A DNA stretch of 64,000 nucleotides from Montifringilla adamsi. Taxonomy: Eukaryota; Chordata; Aves; Passeriformes; Passeridae. The notes beneath the pieces are model-generated. The model did not search any database. It was not told where the DNA came from and saw only the letters and a list, made by a program, of their open reading frames with translations. The stretch covers positions 3,207,236-3,271,235 of the forward strand of contig JAGGNK010012559.1 in the NCBI GenBank assembly GCA_017590115.1. The letters run 5' to 3'. Below are positions 1 to 10,940 of the stretch, piece by piece; the first letter of the stretch is position 1; every line of letters begins with the position of its first letter. The position numbers and the translations under genes are program-made.

Positions 1-273
1 GTAGCAGGCACCAGTGTGGCTCCCATTGGGGAATCCTGGGTCAGAACCTACAGAAAATGGAGCTGCTGAAAACAGAAATTCCTGGAGGCCGCCCCTTTCT
101 TCAAAATATTTAGAATTTTTGTCAAAAAAAGGCTGACAACACCCAAACTGACTTTTTTGGACTGGCTTCTCATGCTCTGCAGTTTTCAGCCAACATTTTT
201 CAGTGGGTTTTGGCAGAAAATCTTTGGGTTTTGACAGTTGTTCTTTTCTCAATGACAAGCTGACATCTTCCAC

Positions 274-276
<3 letters not shown>

Positions 277-317
<41 letters not shown>
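277..317. repeat. Poly(T) run of about 41 bases
   Basis: This is an uninterrupted T run (A on the minus strand). The sequence on its right does not resemble a processed transcript that I recognise and has no long open frame, so I do not call a retrocopy. The rest of 1-426 is unremarkable single-copy DNA. Confidence 0.95.
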
Positions 318-321
<4 letters not shown>

Positions 322-426
322 ATATCTGAGTTTTGGTTGTTGGAATTTGACTCAAGAAAAAAAGAAACTGATTTTCACAAACTCTCCAGTAATAAAAGTG
401 AAATTATCAGTGGTCTATGGTTGTGT

Positions 427-622
427 TTGAGGGTGCCAGGGAAGAGACAAGAATCTTGACTCCATGTATTAGAAGGCTGATTTATTATATTATGATATTA
501 TATTAAATGCTATATTAAAAACTATACTAAAAGGACAGAGAGAAAAGGATCTATCAGAAGGCTAGAAAGGACAGGAAAGGAATGAATAACAAAAGCTGGT
601 GACTCCCAGAGGTCAGGATGAT
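427..622 (-). mobile_element. Solo LTR fragment, family B (ERVK-like), truncated
   Basis: The part running from 'gactccatgtattagaaggctgatttatta' territory through the TATACTAAAA-type tract to about 620 matches the 3' portion of the B LTRs at 27877, 31551 and 32919 in reverse orientation. The AATAAA-type polyadenylation region reads on the minus strand. The CCAAT-containing 5' half is missing, so the copy is truncated and old. The right boundary is approximate. Confidence 0.6.
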
Positions 623-1194
623 CTGATGTGCTGGGAGAGCTCGGGCAGGGGAAGGGGAGTGGGGGACAGAGCGTGAGCTTCCCATCCTTCACAGCCAGGA
701 GCACCAGATTTACTCGTGGCATTTCAAACACTTGTGCCACCACTGCCTTCTGCCTCCAGGGCTGCAAATTCATTCACTCCTGCCAAGGCCTGGAAAGAAC
801 GAGCAGCTCACTCAGAGCTCTCAGTTTCTGCCCTGGCTTTGGGGTCTCCTCTGGTCCAGATGAAGCATCACTGAGCTTCTCCTCACACTGAACATAAATT
901 GAGAAGGTATCAGATATCACCTAATAAAAACAGATTTATTCCCCCAGAGCAGTCCTGGGAAAAGCCCTAAATGCCTGTGGAAACCCAGAGCACAGGGAAT
1001 ATTTCTCTGTCTGCTCAATATTTCCCTGTTGCCCCTACTCTGGGCACGACCAAAGTATCCAGCCTGTCCCTGTCACCTGCCAGGAGTGCACATTCCCTGA
1101 GCTCCAGCTCCTGCCTGACCTGCCATGCTCAGCAGAGGGAGGAGGATGAGCCCAGCTGGGAGGGCCTTGACTGTCACCCTGTGAATCATCAGCA
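623..1194. other. Single-copy intergenic sequence, no gene seen
   Basis: This is GC-moderate DNA with short open frames in several registers. None shows a recognisable domain, and none has exon-like splice signals that I can defend. Confidence 0.6.
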
Positions 1195-1480
1195 TTAATG
1201 TGGCCCTGACATGGCTCTTTACAATTTACTGCGTGTGATGGACTCGGGGAACGTCGCTGTTTTAATTACAGCCAGGCAAGATTGGTTATGCAAGTCAATA
1301 AATCACTTGGCTGCACTGATTAAACAGGAGTAATATTTTGAATAAGTGACTGTCTCAGGAACGATCATTACAGTATTACATTATCATTCTCCCCTGCATG
1401 TATATTGCAAACAAAATTAGATGGAGATGTCAAGTTGCACAGAGACTAGACACTAATTAAGGCAAATGCTGTGAGGCCTT
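1195..1480. promoter_or_regulatory. Candidate conserved noncoding element
   Basis: This AT-rich, single-copy block is dense in homeobox-type cores (TTAATTAC, CTAATTAAGG, TGATTAAAC) and keeps CpG-containing words such as GAACGTCGCTG. It differs from the C/T-rich sequence on both sides and has no relative elsewhere in the window. That composition is typical of vertebrate developmental enhancers. This is a pattern judgement, not evidence of conservation. Confidence 0.35.
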
Positions 1481-1822
1481 TTCCCCCTTTCTGCAAAGGT
1501 GAGACTCTGGAGCAATGACCACTACGAGCACCTGCACTCAGTGCCTTTTTCCACCTGTTCTCTGGATTTAACACTCATCTGATGACGAGGCCAGCAGCTC
1601 CTGGGCAGCACCTGCAAAACAAGTGGGCAGATGGAAGGAGGATTGAAGGGAATGTTCACGTCAGGCAGAAAAGAGAGATGTCCTTACAGCAGGTGGATGT
1701 TCTGCCAGGGAAGGGGTGTGCTCTCCATGGCTGGAGAGGAGCCCAGCCCAGCCCAGCTCCCCTTCAGTCCACCAGACAAGGGCCACTCTCGGGTTCCCTC
1801 TGGCTGAGATGATCCCCAGGAG

Positions 1823-2400
1823 TGTTGAAAGTCTCTTTTCCCCAACCCAGCTGTCGAAGAATGATCAGGAGTCTTCGGCTGTCATTCTCAAGGTTGTTTA
1901 TTATTTTTTATCTAAAACATTTTCTGCCTGGCCTGCCGAGGTCTGTTCTGCAGGTCAGTCTGAGGCACACTGCCCTCCCATGGGGATGGCGTTGTCTTTT
2001 ATACTACAAACTACATGTTTGATATTTACAATTATGTTCCAGCACCTATCACCTATGATATACAGTGACTTTCTACTCTACACCAATCCCAGAGTGCCAC
2101 CATCACCAAGAAGATGGAGGCTAGGAAGAAGAAGGAAGAACAGGACAATGCCCAAATCCCACCATCTTGCCTCCTAAACCCCTATAGTAAAAATCTTCAA
2201 AATTCCACTTTTCACCCAGTGACAACTACTGTTATGCTACTTAAACTTTTGTGACTTGTAATTCTTCATACAAGGTTGGTAATTTGCTCCATGGGTTAAA
2301 CTCAAAGCCACAGGGGTCTTTGGCTACCTGCCAGGGTCTCCAACCCCCCTGCCAGGGCTTTGAGCCATCCAGGGCATCCAACAGGCCACATCCTCACAGA
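1823..2400 (-). mobile_element. Solo LTR, family G (songbird ERV type)
   Basis: The plus strand starts TGTTGAAAGTC and runs through a tract reading 'gtcttcggctgtcattctcaa'-like sequence, which I recognise from abundant songbird LTRs. On the minus strand it shows a TATA box (AGTATAAAAG, near 1995-2004) upstream of an AATAAACAACC polyadenylation signal (near 1893-1903), which sets the orientation. The right end, in the C-rich tract before about 2400, is uncertain, and I could not identify a target-site duplication. No internal retroviral sequence lies next to it. It is the only G copy in the window. Confidence 0.7.
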
Positions 2401-4474
2401 CAGTGTGTGATGGCCCACATTCTGAACCAGGTGAGAGACACGATCCAGGGATCCTCCCCAGTCCTAAGCTCTGAGATGATGAATTGCATCAGACACTCCA
2501 GGAGAACGTTATTTATTTGATCTGATTTTTACAGAGAATTAATTTTTCTGAAAGTACATTGAAGAAACATTGGCATGTTCATTAGATTTGTAGCTTCTTC
2601 CTGGGTAATGACTAATAGATGAAGAGTCTGAGCCTGGTCCCTGCGAGGCAGGCAGAGTCTCGTGGGAGGGATACACTGAGTGAGAGAAAAGCCTGTGTTA
2701 GACTGACTTCTCAAAATAACCATAATGGTGTGTCTTAGCTGGTTGCCAGAAGAGAGACAAGAGAATATCATCAAGGTGAAAGACTTTCTGATGAGCATCT
2801 TTCATGCTGCAGAGCCTCAGCCAGGTGCAGGAAAGCTTCCAGCTGACCTGAGGTTAAATCTCACATCAAACAGCGAGCTCATCAGCCTGTTCCTGCTCCT
2901 CCAAAGTAGCTGGAACAAGCTGTGGGGCTGGCCTGACTCCAGCAGCTTGGCAGCTCTGACCTGCCCCCTTGGCAGCCCTGCTGTGCCCCCAGAGCTGGCA
3001 GTGTCCTGCCCTCCTGGTCCGTGGTGTCCTGGCAGGGCTGAGCCACGAGCAGTGGCTCCTCCAGACTCACATCCTGTCACCACCTGCACAAAATTGATTT
3101 TTTAGCACCAGGCAGATGGGTGTTAAAAGTCAGGAGTGCAATTTAGGGGGTTTGCAGCAGCCTGGAATGGTTTCTTTATCTATTTTTTATTGCTCCAGCT
3201 TTTCCAGTCCCAGCTGACACATGCAGTAGTCAGGGCTGTTATCAGTTACTGCTGCCTGCTCCTGGCTGATGATGATTCCCACACCCCAAACCTTTGTGGG
3301 GGACTCAGGAACACATGAGTGGGTCTGCTCTGCCTTGCCTCACCTCTGTCATCCTCAGTGTCATCAACATCCACAGCCACAAATCTCCCAGCACCTCCCT
3401 CAGCAGCCCAGGGATCTCCCTGCTGTCCCCAGACAGAGCCAGACCCAGACACTGCACATTCCCCATGCTGCAAGAATGGGGTTTGGTTTGCACTGAGGGA
3501 GCCCTGGCCGACCACTTCTGCTTGGCATCAAATGGCATTATCAATGAAAAGAGAATTTTGACTTATAATTTGCCCAGAAATTGCTCTCTGCAATGACTGA
3601 TGCCCCATGGACTACCAGCAACAGAGCTGAGCTGCTCCTGCAGAGCAGGACAGCAGTGCCAAACTGCAGGTGAAAAGCACTTCTCCTGCATCACAGTGAT
3701 TAAAATATGGTGAATTTTTCAGGTAATTCCAGTGTCATTCATGCTGACTTCAGACCATGTCTCATTTTCCTTGCAGCACTATTCAGATCTCCAGTGTGCT
3801 AGCTACACACTGAGATTTTAGCATTCATTTCCATCCATTTCTCTTTCTTTTCTTTTGCCTTGCGGGGCTTAGAAAGGGTCAGGAATGTCAGTTCTGTGTC
3901 ACAGGCTGCACTGCACACCACCACAGCTGCTCCACCAGTGCAAACACTTGGATTCCAGCCCTGGGAAATGTGTGCATGGCTCAGGCTGGGGCTGCTGCAG
4001 CACTGGGGGAGGCAACATCAACTGGGGCAGTCACTGGGGCACTCCTGCACCATAATCTGTCCCCAGATTTAGTCCCTGCCTGTGTGGTGCTGCCACAGGG
4101 TCACCCCAGTGAGGGACATCCTCAGTGAGGAGCCCGAGGGGCTGTGCTGACAGGGGGAACAGGCAGGTGAAACATCAGGTGCTGGTCAGAGGACACAGGG
4201 GGCAGAGGGGAGGGTTAAACCAGTCTGACAGCCAGCCCTGGCTCTGCAGAGGCATTTCTTCCTGAGAGAGCCTCATTTAAGCTTAGCTCATGCAGTAAAA
4301 ACCGAAGTGGGACATTAAAGAGCACCCAGCAGTGCAGTGAGACCCCTTGGAAGGGCAGAGGAAACGAGGCCATGCATAAAAACACTCACAGCCCTCAGCA
4401 GCAGGCAGGGACCCAGCCAGGGGAATACAGGGACGGTGTCCCCACATTGCTGGAGCCAGACACAGCACTGAACC
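2401..4474. other. Single-copy intergenic sequence, no gene seen
   Basis: About 2 kb with no repeat family that I recognise. 2500-2620 is AT-rich. 3270-3500 holds several overlapping short open frames on both strands, as expected for GC-rich DNA with few stop codons. No protein domain, RNA gene or terminator-like structure is visible. Confidence 0.55.
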
Positions 4475-4917
4475 TGATGCCTCAGGATTTTAACTTTTCT
4501 ATTTTTCATATATTTGTAATCCTGCAGTTCTTTAGTGTATAACTCCAAACTCCACTCACAGTGTGAGCTGCTGCTTTCCCATTTTGGGCAGACACAACAA
4601 TTCCTCTCCAGGCCTGGCAATCAAGGACACCTCACTGCCTCAGGCCCTGAGAGATGGAAACAAAAGTGAGCTGGGGGGAGCAAATTTGGGGTCAATGACT
4701 TCATTAGCTGAAACTGGAATTGGAAGATGAATCCCCAATATGCAAATGGCCCAAACTTATAAAAGTGTGAAACCTGTGACCCATTGTCCATTTTGGGTGC
4801 AGCCCCTGGGAGCTTTGTGTGCCCTAAATGTCCCTGAAGGCCTTCAATAAATAGAACTGCTTTCTATTCCTTTAATTTTGTCTGGCCTCTGTTTTTAGGT
4901 AGCCCAAAAAGGCATCA
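4475..4917 (+). mobile_element. Solo LTR, family A, complete, 4-bp target-site duplication
   Basis: The 443 bp element begins TGATGCCT and ends AGGCATCA, a perfect 8 bp terminal inverted repeat. It is flanked by the direct repeat AACC at 4471-4474 and 4918-4921. A four-base duplication is characteristic of ERV1 (gammaretrovirus-like) integration. It carries an octamer ATGCAAAT (4740-4747), a TATAAAA box (4758-4764) and an AATAAA signal near 4850. There is no internal region, so it is a solo LTR left by LTR-LTR recombination. It belongs to the octamer-bearing A subfamily with the copies at 26076 and 55240. Confidence 0.9.
4740..4764 (+). promoter_or_regulatory. Octamer plus TATA promoter motif of A LTR
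   Basis: ATGCAAAT at 4740-4747 is the canonical POU/OCT1 octamer. It is followed ten bases later by TATAAAA at 4758-4764, which is ordinary proximal-promoter spacing. The same motif pair with the same gap occurs in the LTR at 26076. Promoter activity is inferred. Confidence 0.6.
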
Positions 4918-5966
4918 AACCTGCTGAAGGTCTGCCCTGCCTGGGGTCCTCAGGTCAAGTCCACCCCACCAGCCCTTCCCAGGAATTGCTCCTCCATTCC
5001 TTTGGTCTGCCCCCTCCCTTGCCCTACAGCCCCTTGTTCTCACCTTAATTGGATTTCAGGGTTCATTCCCAATTATGGGAGGGAGATCAGACCTTTGTCC
5101 CCCCTTCCTCCTTCCTCTCCTTTCTCTCCATCTCCAGCCTCAGCTCTGCAGGGGTTAAAACACAGATATTGCCTTTCTGCTCAGTGAACCAAGTGATAGG
5201 ATTGCAGTTAATGGTAATTTGAACATGTTTGGTCAACTAGAAATACATAACTAGATTGAAACATGAAAATGCCCTATGAATTTATACAACTGATGCATTT
5301 GAATGCGCTCAGCTGTTAACTTCATTGCAAGAAGGATGGGAGAAATAATTTGCAGCAACCCACACATTTTTTATTGAACCTTTGCAAATAGGAATAATGT
5401 ATCAAACATATCTCTGTGTCTGCCTCACACCTACAGACAGCAGCACTGCTCAGGTATGAGTCAGCTGCAGCGTTCAGGATCTGATGGCAGAGGTTTTCGG
5501 ATACAAAAGATTTCTCTCTCATCTGACCTCGTTCCTTTGATAGCCAGAGCTCTCCCAGCAGCTGTGGGCACACAGACAGCGTCTGCTTCCCCTCCCTCCC
5601 GCCTAAGCCAGGCACCTCACTCTCAAGTTTAACTTTGAGCTGCACAGTGACCACCAGGCCACCCTGCTCGGCCATTCTGTCACTCAGAGGAGGCTCCGCC
5701 GGTGTCACCACCACCTGAGGAACAAAGGATCTCAAACCTCCTCCCCACTTGTACCTGCCGGCAATCCCAGCTGGATACACTCCCTTTTTTGTAAGAAATG
5801 CATCAAAGAAATGTAAGCCATGGCTGCCTGTTCCTCAGCCTCCAAGGAAGGAGGTGGGAGTAGCTTGAGCTGGGATCCTGCATGGAAATTCATCCCTGTG
5901 CAGAGCTGGAGGCACTGGCTGGGATGCTTCTGCCAGGAGCTGCTCCTGAAATGGTTTTTCAGACCC
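4918..5966. other. Single-copy intergenic sequence, no gene seen
   Basis: 5200-5330 is AT-rich and non-repetitive. 5520-5830 includes a 152-codon open frame on the minus strand (5322-5780) with no recognisable domain or usable context, which I treat as chance. Confidence 0.5.
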
Positions 5967-6016
5967 CCCATCCCATCCCATCCCATCCCATCCCATCCCA
6001 TCCCATCCCATCCCAT
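5967..6016 (+). repeat. (CCCAT)n microsatellite, 10 units
   Basis: Ten uninterrupted pentamers. On the minus strand it reads ATGGG repeated, with GGG every five bases. The perfection suggests a young, length-variable locus. Confidence 0.97.
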
Positions 6017-6279
6017 TATCTCATCCCGTTTCTCTTGTTCCCTGCTGGAGCTTTTCCCTGCCTGTTGTCACATGCCCTGGGAGGCAGATGGAGCTCTTGG
6101 ATGGTCCATCAGAACAGCCCTCAGCAGTGAGTCCAAGAAGGAAAGAGGGGATGGAGCTGGGGCACGTGGTGGGGCTGGGGCTCAGCACCCCCCTTGCTCA
6201 TCAGCTTGGGAGGCTGCAAGTCAGTGGGCTGACAATAAATCCTCCAGCTCTCCCTGTTTCAACGTCACCATTTTCTCCT

Positions 6280-6560
6280 CTCATCTTGTTAGAGGGTGTA
6301 ATTTATGTTGTGTGTGTCCATTTACCAGCCATTATATCCTAAATGAAAGAAGAGATGAAACATATTCTCTATTTAAAGCTTCCAAAATAGGCCTGATTAA
6401 TATGTCCAATTGATTGTTCAGCTGTTCTACTTGCTAATCTGCAAAAACTAATTAGACAAGTGGGAAACCAAAATACTGGGTCGTTTCCATTGTGTGCTAA
6501 TGAATGTTCTTCGGTTTAGCAAATGTTTTGTTTCCACCATGGAAAAGGAATAACACTGGA
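6280..6560. promoter_or_regulatory. Candidate conserved noncoding element
   Basis: This AT-rich single-copy block holds clustered homeobox-type sites (CCTGATTAATATG, CTAATTAGAC, GCTAATGAATG) and a CCAATTGATTG word. It is sharply distinct from the GC-rich flanks. No coding signal. Confidence 0.35.
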
Positions 6561-7179
6561 AATGGATCTGGCTGCCATAGTGGGAAAGCTGCACCACCAG
6601 TCAGATCCATAATTGATATGTCTGACCAGGCTGGCCTACAAAAAAATAGATATTGCCTCTCTAGGAAGCCTGTGTTTGGGGCCAGACTGCAGACAAGCTT
6701 TAGGGTTAAATCTATTTAAAAAAAAGGCTCTTTATTCAGATTTCCAGGCTCACAGCCCTTCTTGCCCTCTCACAACCCCACCCCAGCTAACAAACCCTTT
6801 TTGCCCCAAAGATGCCTTTCTGAAGGAGTCCTACAGGGACTTCAGGTATTCTAGAAAGATCCTCTCCTTTCCTCTAGAATTCTCTCAGAGATTGCTGCTT
6901 TCAATTCCCCATGTGCAATTTGCTGCTGAATAAGTGAATTTGCTCTTGGTGTTGCAATTTGGAGTGCCTGCACATCGCATCCCTAATTGTTCCAATTACT
7001 AACGAGGCTGCTGGGAGCCATGTGAGCTCAGGCCTTTGCTACCTTAAAATGGGCTCCTAAAAACAGGGACACTAAAAATGGATCGTTCAGGTCAGAATGA
7101 GAAGCAGAGAAAGCCGTGCAGGATGTGGGGAGGAATCTGTCTGCAGCCCAGCAGCCAGGAGAAAGCGAGAGCTCGTCTC
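6561..7179. other. Single-copy sequence, no gene seen
   Basis: Moderate-GC sequence with one 106-codon open frame (6613-6933, plus) that lacks any recognisable family signature. No repeats identified. Confidence 0.5.
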
Positions 7180-7630
7180 CAAGTTTCAGTAAGCCGAGGA
7201 GAGGTAGTTGAGATGCAAATGTATGCACTTTGTAAATAACCCTTTTACTGCAGGTTAAAAGCCAGTTTCTGGAATTACATACGGAGGAGAGACAATTAGA
7301 GCAACTCCCAGTCTGTGGCTCGCCTCAGATCAGCACGTGTGGCTCAGCTCAGCAGAGTAAAGAGCCCTGATCAGCTTGATCCTCTCCTGTTTGATCTGGA
7401 ACTTACACAATGAATATCTAATGCCTGCCTGCTCAGTACCCAGGACTCCTTAAACTGAATAACTGATTCCATTAAGAGGGCATTAGCTCTGTACGCTCAT
7501 AATTAATCTCCTCGAGAGAACTAATAGTTCAAAAGACTCGCATGGAGCAAGGACATTTTACATGGCACAGCTCGTTTTTCCCTAATTGATTAATTTAAAG
7601 GCATCTCTAGAGCCACGTTCTGTGGCACAG
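7180..7630. promoter_or_regulatory. Candidate conserved noncoding element cluster
   Basis: The block combines AT-rich homeobox-like words (GACAATTAGAG, CATAATTAATCTCC, CCTAATTGATTAATTTAAAGG) with retained CpG words (CTCGAGAG, GTACGCTC). It is single-copy within the window. It resembles vertebrate developmental enhancer sequence; conservation is untested. Confidence 0.38.
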
Positions 7631-8939
7631 AACCTCTTCACCCCACACACATGGGGAAAAATAAGTAGTACAGCACATTCCTCAGGTGCTGGCAAAGCAG
7701 AGCAGGAGCACAGCTGAGTGAGTCCAGGAGAGATTTCAGGAGCCTGAGCCTGCAGTGCTCAGGGACAGCTGGGAGCAGCACCCCCTCCTTCCATCCCACA
7801 GCTCTGCTCCATCCCCTGGGGCTCTCCTGCAGAACTTCAAAACCAAGAGAACACTTTAAACACCCTCACTGCTGAACTGGCAAAACGCTGTGGCTGCTGC
7901 TGAGGAACTGCCCAGTGTGTGTGGTGCAGCAGGCACGACACACAACTAACCACAAGGACCGCCAGCTAAACTGAAAGCCAGAGTGTTTGCTGCTGGAGCC
8001 AGACATTCCTGCAGCCTTCAGCCACGGCTGACCCCAGCAGGGCTCACGGCACTGGGTGTTGCCATCATGTTATTTGATTAACTTCTTATCATCTGAATTA
8101 AGCAAGGAGTTGTTTTTCCAAATAGTGCGGCCACAGGAAAGATGAAAACAACAAATCCAAGCCTTGAAACAAGCCCTTTGATGCTCAGGAGATGCTGACA
8201 AGGTGTTGTAGCAGGATCTGCTGGATCCTGAGGGCATCAGATACTGCAAAACAGCCCCAAAACAGTCTGGCTAAAAGCACCAGCTGCACTTGCTCTTGGA
8301 TCCAGTGGGAATAGTGATGGAGTGCCCTTCACAAGACCCCTTGGACTTGCAGTGTGGCAAAACTCCTGCTGCACCTCCCAACCTCCCCTGCACCTGCACC
8401 AATTCCTGCCCCTCTACCAAGGTTTTACCTACAGGTTTACCAAGGTTTTAGACACAGGGCATTTGAGGAAAAGTTTGAGCCTTGAGGAAAAGAGGGATGT
8501 GCCTTGGGAGGCACAGGGGCTGTCTGGCTGCAGTGCTGGTGCTATTTATGCCTCGTTGGCTGTTGCATCTTTGGCAGAGCTCCATGTGCTGGTCTCAGAA
8601 CTGGGGTTTAGTTCCAAGCTGGAGCTGTTTTCACTGTGTGCCCTGCTCTGCCCATGCAATCTCCAACGGGGCTGTTCCCACCCCAGGGCAGGACTGGCAT
8701 TGTTATTGCCATCAGCCCTGTCTGTGTGCCAAGCCCTGCAGGAAAATCTCCATCACATCTGAAATGGTCCCACAGGGACAGGAGCCCCCTGGCACCAACA
8801 TCACAGAGAGGCAGAGGTACAGAGAAAGGAAAACACCTTTCTCATAAATAAGAAGTGTTTCAGTTGAAACCAAATCTTTCATTCTGCTCAGAGCCAGGTA
8901 CCAGCTGACCACCCAAAATTTCCAGTAGTGCCCAAAGAA
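7631..8939. other. Single-copy sequence, no gene seen
   Basis: GC-rich 7680-7960 and 8290-8760, with an AT-rich stretch at 8060-8170 containing TTGATTAACTT and CTGAATTAAGC. The 146-codon open frame at 8322-8762 has no recognisable domain, splice context or upstream promoter that I can identify. Confidence 0.5.
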
Positions 8940-9380
8940 AAGACAGTCTCCAATGACTGCTGCAAATGCTACATAATGATCTCCTGTTATTTAATTCTCT
9001 GAGAGCTTTGATAGCTTTCCATAAGTCAAGGTTTATTTGCCTTCCCTTGAATGTCACGCATAATTCTTGTGGAAATGTTTATTTGCCTAATGCAACTTTT
9101 AGTGTCCAGGTTATTTATTCCTTCCATTTGTCAGCTAAAAGAAAGCCCCCCTTAGCCTCCAGCCTGATTACTTACAGTAATGCTGTGGCTCAGGCTCTTT
9201 CATCTTCTCACTGTGACTGAAATGCATTTACAGCTGAATGGATTATCAACAAAAAAAATCTAATTTTAAAAAGTATACTACATTTTAACACACTTTGCAT
9301 TGCACATAAGTAATCTGGGAGCTAAAAGCTAATCAGAAACTTCTATTTTGTTAACTGCAAGGATTAACCAAGAAAGGGGA
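8940..9380. promoter_or_regulatory. Candidate conserved noncoding element
   Basis: AT-rich single-copy block with TTATTTAATTC, CATAATTCTTG, GGTTATTTATTCC and a TAATCTG/AGCTAATC cluster. It ends just before the GC-rich start of the octamer satellite region. Composition only. Confidence 0.3.
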
Positions 9381-9542
9381 CATGCATGGGGAATTTCAGG
9401 ATGAGGAAACTGCTGGGTTTTCTTCTCTGTTATTTATGTGACAAGTCCCCACGAGGCCTCGCTCATCACACCTCCCTGTGGATGCACAGGTGCACAGAAC
9501 AGTGCGACCCCAGGTTCATCCAGGGGCTGACAGCTGATCCAC

Positions 9543-10125
9543 AGCCCAGCATCTTTCCCAACATCCCAATTTCCCAACATCTCAACATCCCAATTTCCCA
9601 ATATCTCAACATCCCAATTTCCCAACATCTCAATATCCCAACATCCCAACATCCCAATATCCAAGCATCCCAACACTCCAACATCCCAATATCCCAACAT
9701 CTTTCCCAACATCCCAATGTCCCAACATCCCAACATCCCAATGTTCCAACATCCCAACACTCCAACATCCCAATATCCCAACATCTTTCCCAACATCCCA
9801 ATGTCCCAACATCCCAACATCCCAATGTTCCAACATCCCAACACTCCAACATCCCAATATCCCAACATCTTTCCCAACATCCCAATTTCCCAACATCTCA
9901 ACATCCCAATTTCCCAACATCTCAATATCCCAACATCCCAACATCCCAGCATCCCAACACTCCAACATCCCAATATCCCAACATCTTTCCCAACATCCCA
10001 ATATCCTAACATTCCAACATCCCAACATCCCAAAATCCCAACATCCCCGCATCCTAACCTCTCAATATCCCAAAATCCCAACATCCCAAAATCCCAGCAT
10101 CCCAACACCTTTCCCCACATCCCAA
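9543..10125. repeat. Octamer satellite (CCCAACAT)n with 84-bp higher-order repeat
   Basis: About 580 bp built from variants of the 8 bp word CCCAACAT (CCCAATAT, CCCAATTT, CCCAATGT, CCAACACT). A marker, CTTTCCCAAC, recurs at 9701, 9785 and 9869, giving a higher-order period of exactly 84 bp. It also occurs at 9553 and 9985, 148 and 116 bp from its neighbours, consistent with 32 bp steps gained or lost. The minus strand has GGG every eight bases (GGGATGTTGGG). Since 24 bp is eight codons, open frames of up to 339 codons span the array, with an artefactual repeating peptide. This is not a gene. Confidence 0.97.
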
Positions 10126-10280
10126 CCCGGCTGCCATTCCCAGGGCTGCCCCTGCCACTTCCTGGGGCTTCCCACCAAATGTGCAAAGGTCCTTTCCAGG
10201 TGGGAGCAGCTTGTCCCTCTCTGCTCCTCCTTCCCCACAGCTGGGTCCATCCCAGCCCGTGTTCTGCAGTGTTTTCCCAT

Positions 10281-10590
10281 TCACAGAATCCCAGAACCTC
10301 TGAGACTGGAAAAGATCTCCAAGAGCATCGAGTCCAAGCTTTGACCAAACCCCAACTTGTGACCCAGCCCAGAGCACTGAGTGCCATGTCCAGCTGTTCC
10401 TTGGACACCTCCAGGGATGGGGGCTCCAAACCTCCCTGAGCAGCCCCTTCCAATGCCTGACCACCATTTCCATGAAGGAATTCTTCCTAATGTCCAACCT
10501 GAACATCCCCTGGAGCAACTGGAGGCTGTTTCCTCACATCCTCCTGCTGGTTGCCTGGGAGGAACACTGGCTACAAGCTCTTTTCTGGAG
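10281..10590 (-). mobile_element. CR1 LINE 3' fragment
   Basis: The plus strand opens with the reverse complement of a CR1 tail (CACAGAATCCCAGAA) and continues through the typical avian CR1 3' segment: GAGTCCAAGCTTTGACC, then 'ggggctccaaacctccctg'-type sequence, then the AAGGAATTCTTCCTAATG word, fading near 10590. It is 5' truncated, as is usual for CR1, and has no intact reverse-transcriptase frame. Identification rests on recall of the avian CR1 consensus. Confidence 0.88.
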
Positions 10591-10719
10591 CAGGAGGGTT
10601 AAAGTCCCTCACCAGAGGTGCCTTGGGGCCCCACAGGCACTCCCTGTCCCGTGGGAACACACAGCCCACCCTGCCCAGGAGCCCACTCACTCATCGGCCT
10701 CCAGAACACCGAGCTGGTA

Positions 10720-10940
10720 AGAAAAAAATGAAAAATAATCCTGCTAGAAGAAATTACTGTATGTCAAAAATAATACTTTGCCCCCGGACTTTCTGCTCCC
10801 ACTGAAAATGAATCATCTTCTGGCATTAAGCAGCCACAGCTTTGTTATTAACAATCAATACCATTACAATACACCTAAAACTTGACTAAATGCAATTATG
10901 GCACATCAAATAATGTTACAGCTTAAGGGGCTTCAAAGAC
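10720..10940. promoter_or_regulatory. Candidate conserved noncoding element
   Basis: AT-rich single-copy block with GTTATTAACAATCAATACC, TGCAATTATGGC and AAATAATGTTAC, next to the GC-rich CR1. It resembles an ancient enhancer; no coding signal. Confidence 0.33.

Noticed and set aside
277..317. Poly(A) tail of a processed retrogene
   Set aside because: No transcript-like or open-frame sequence adjoins the run and no flanking duplication was found.
9543..10125. Telomere-like repeat
   Set aside because: The unit is an eight-base CCCAACAT/ATGTTGGG word, not the vertebrate TTAGGG hexamer.
9434..10453. 339-codon open frame on the minus strand with repeating peptide
   Set aside because: It is the octamer satellite read as eight-residue repeats plus CR1 sequence; all frames of the array are similarly open.
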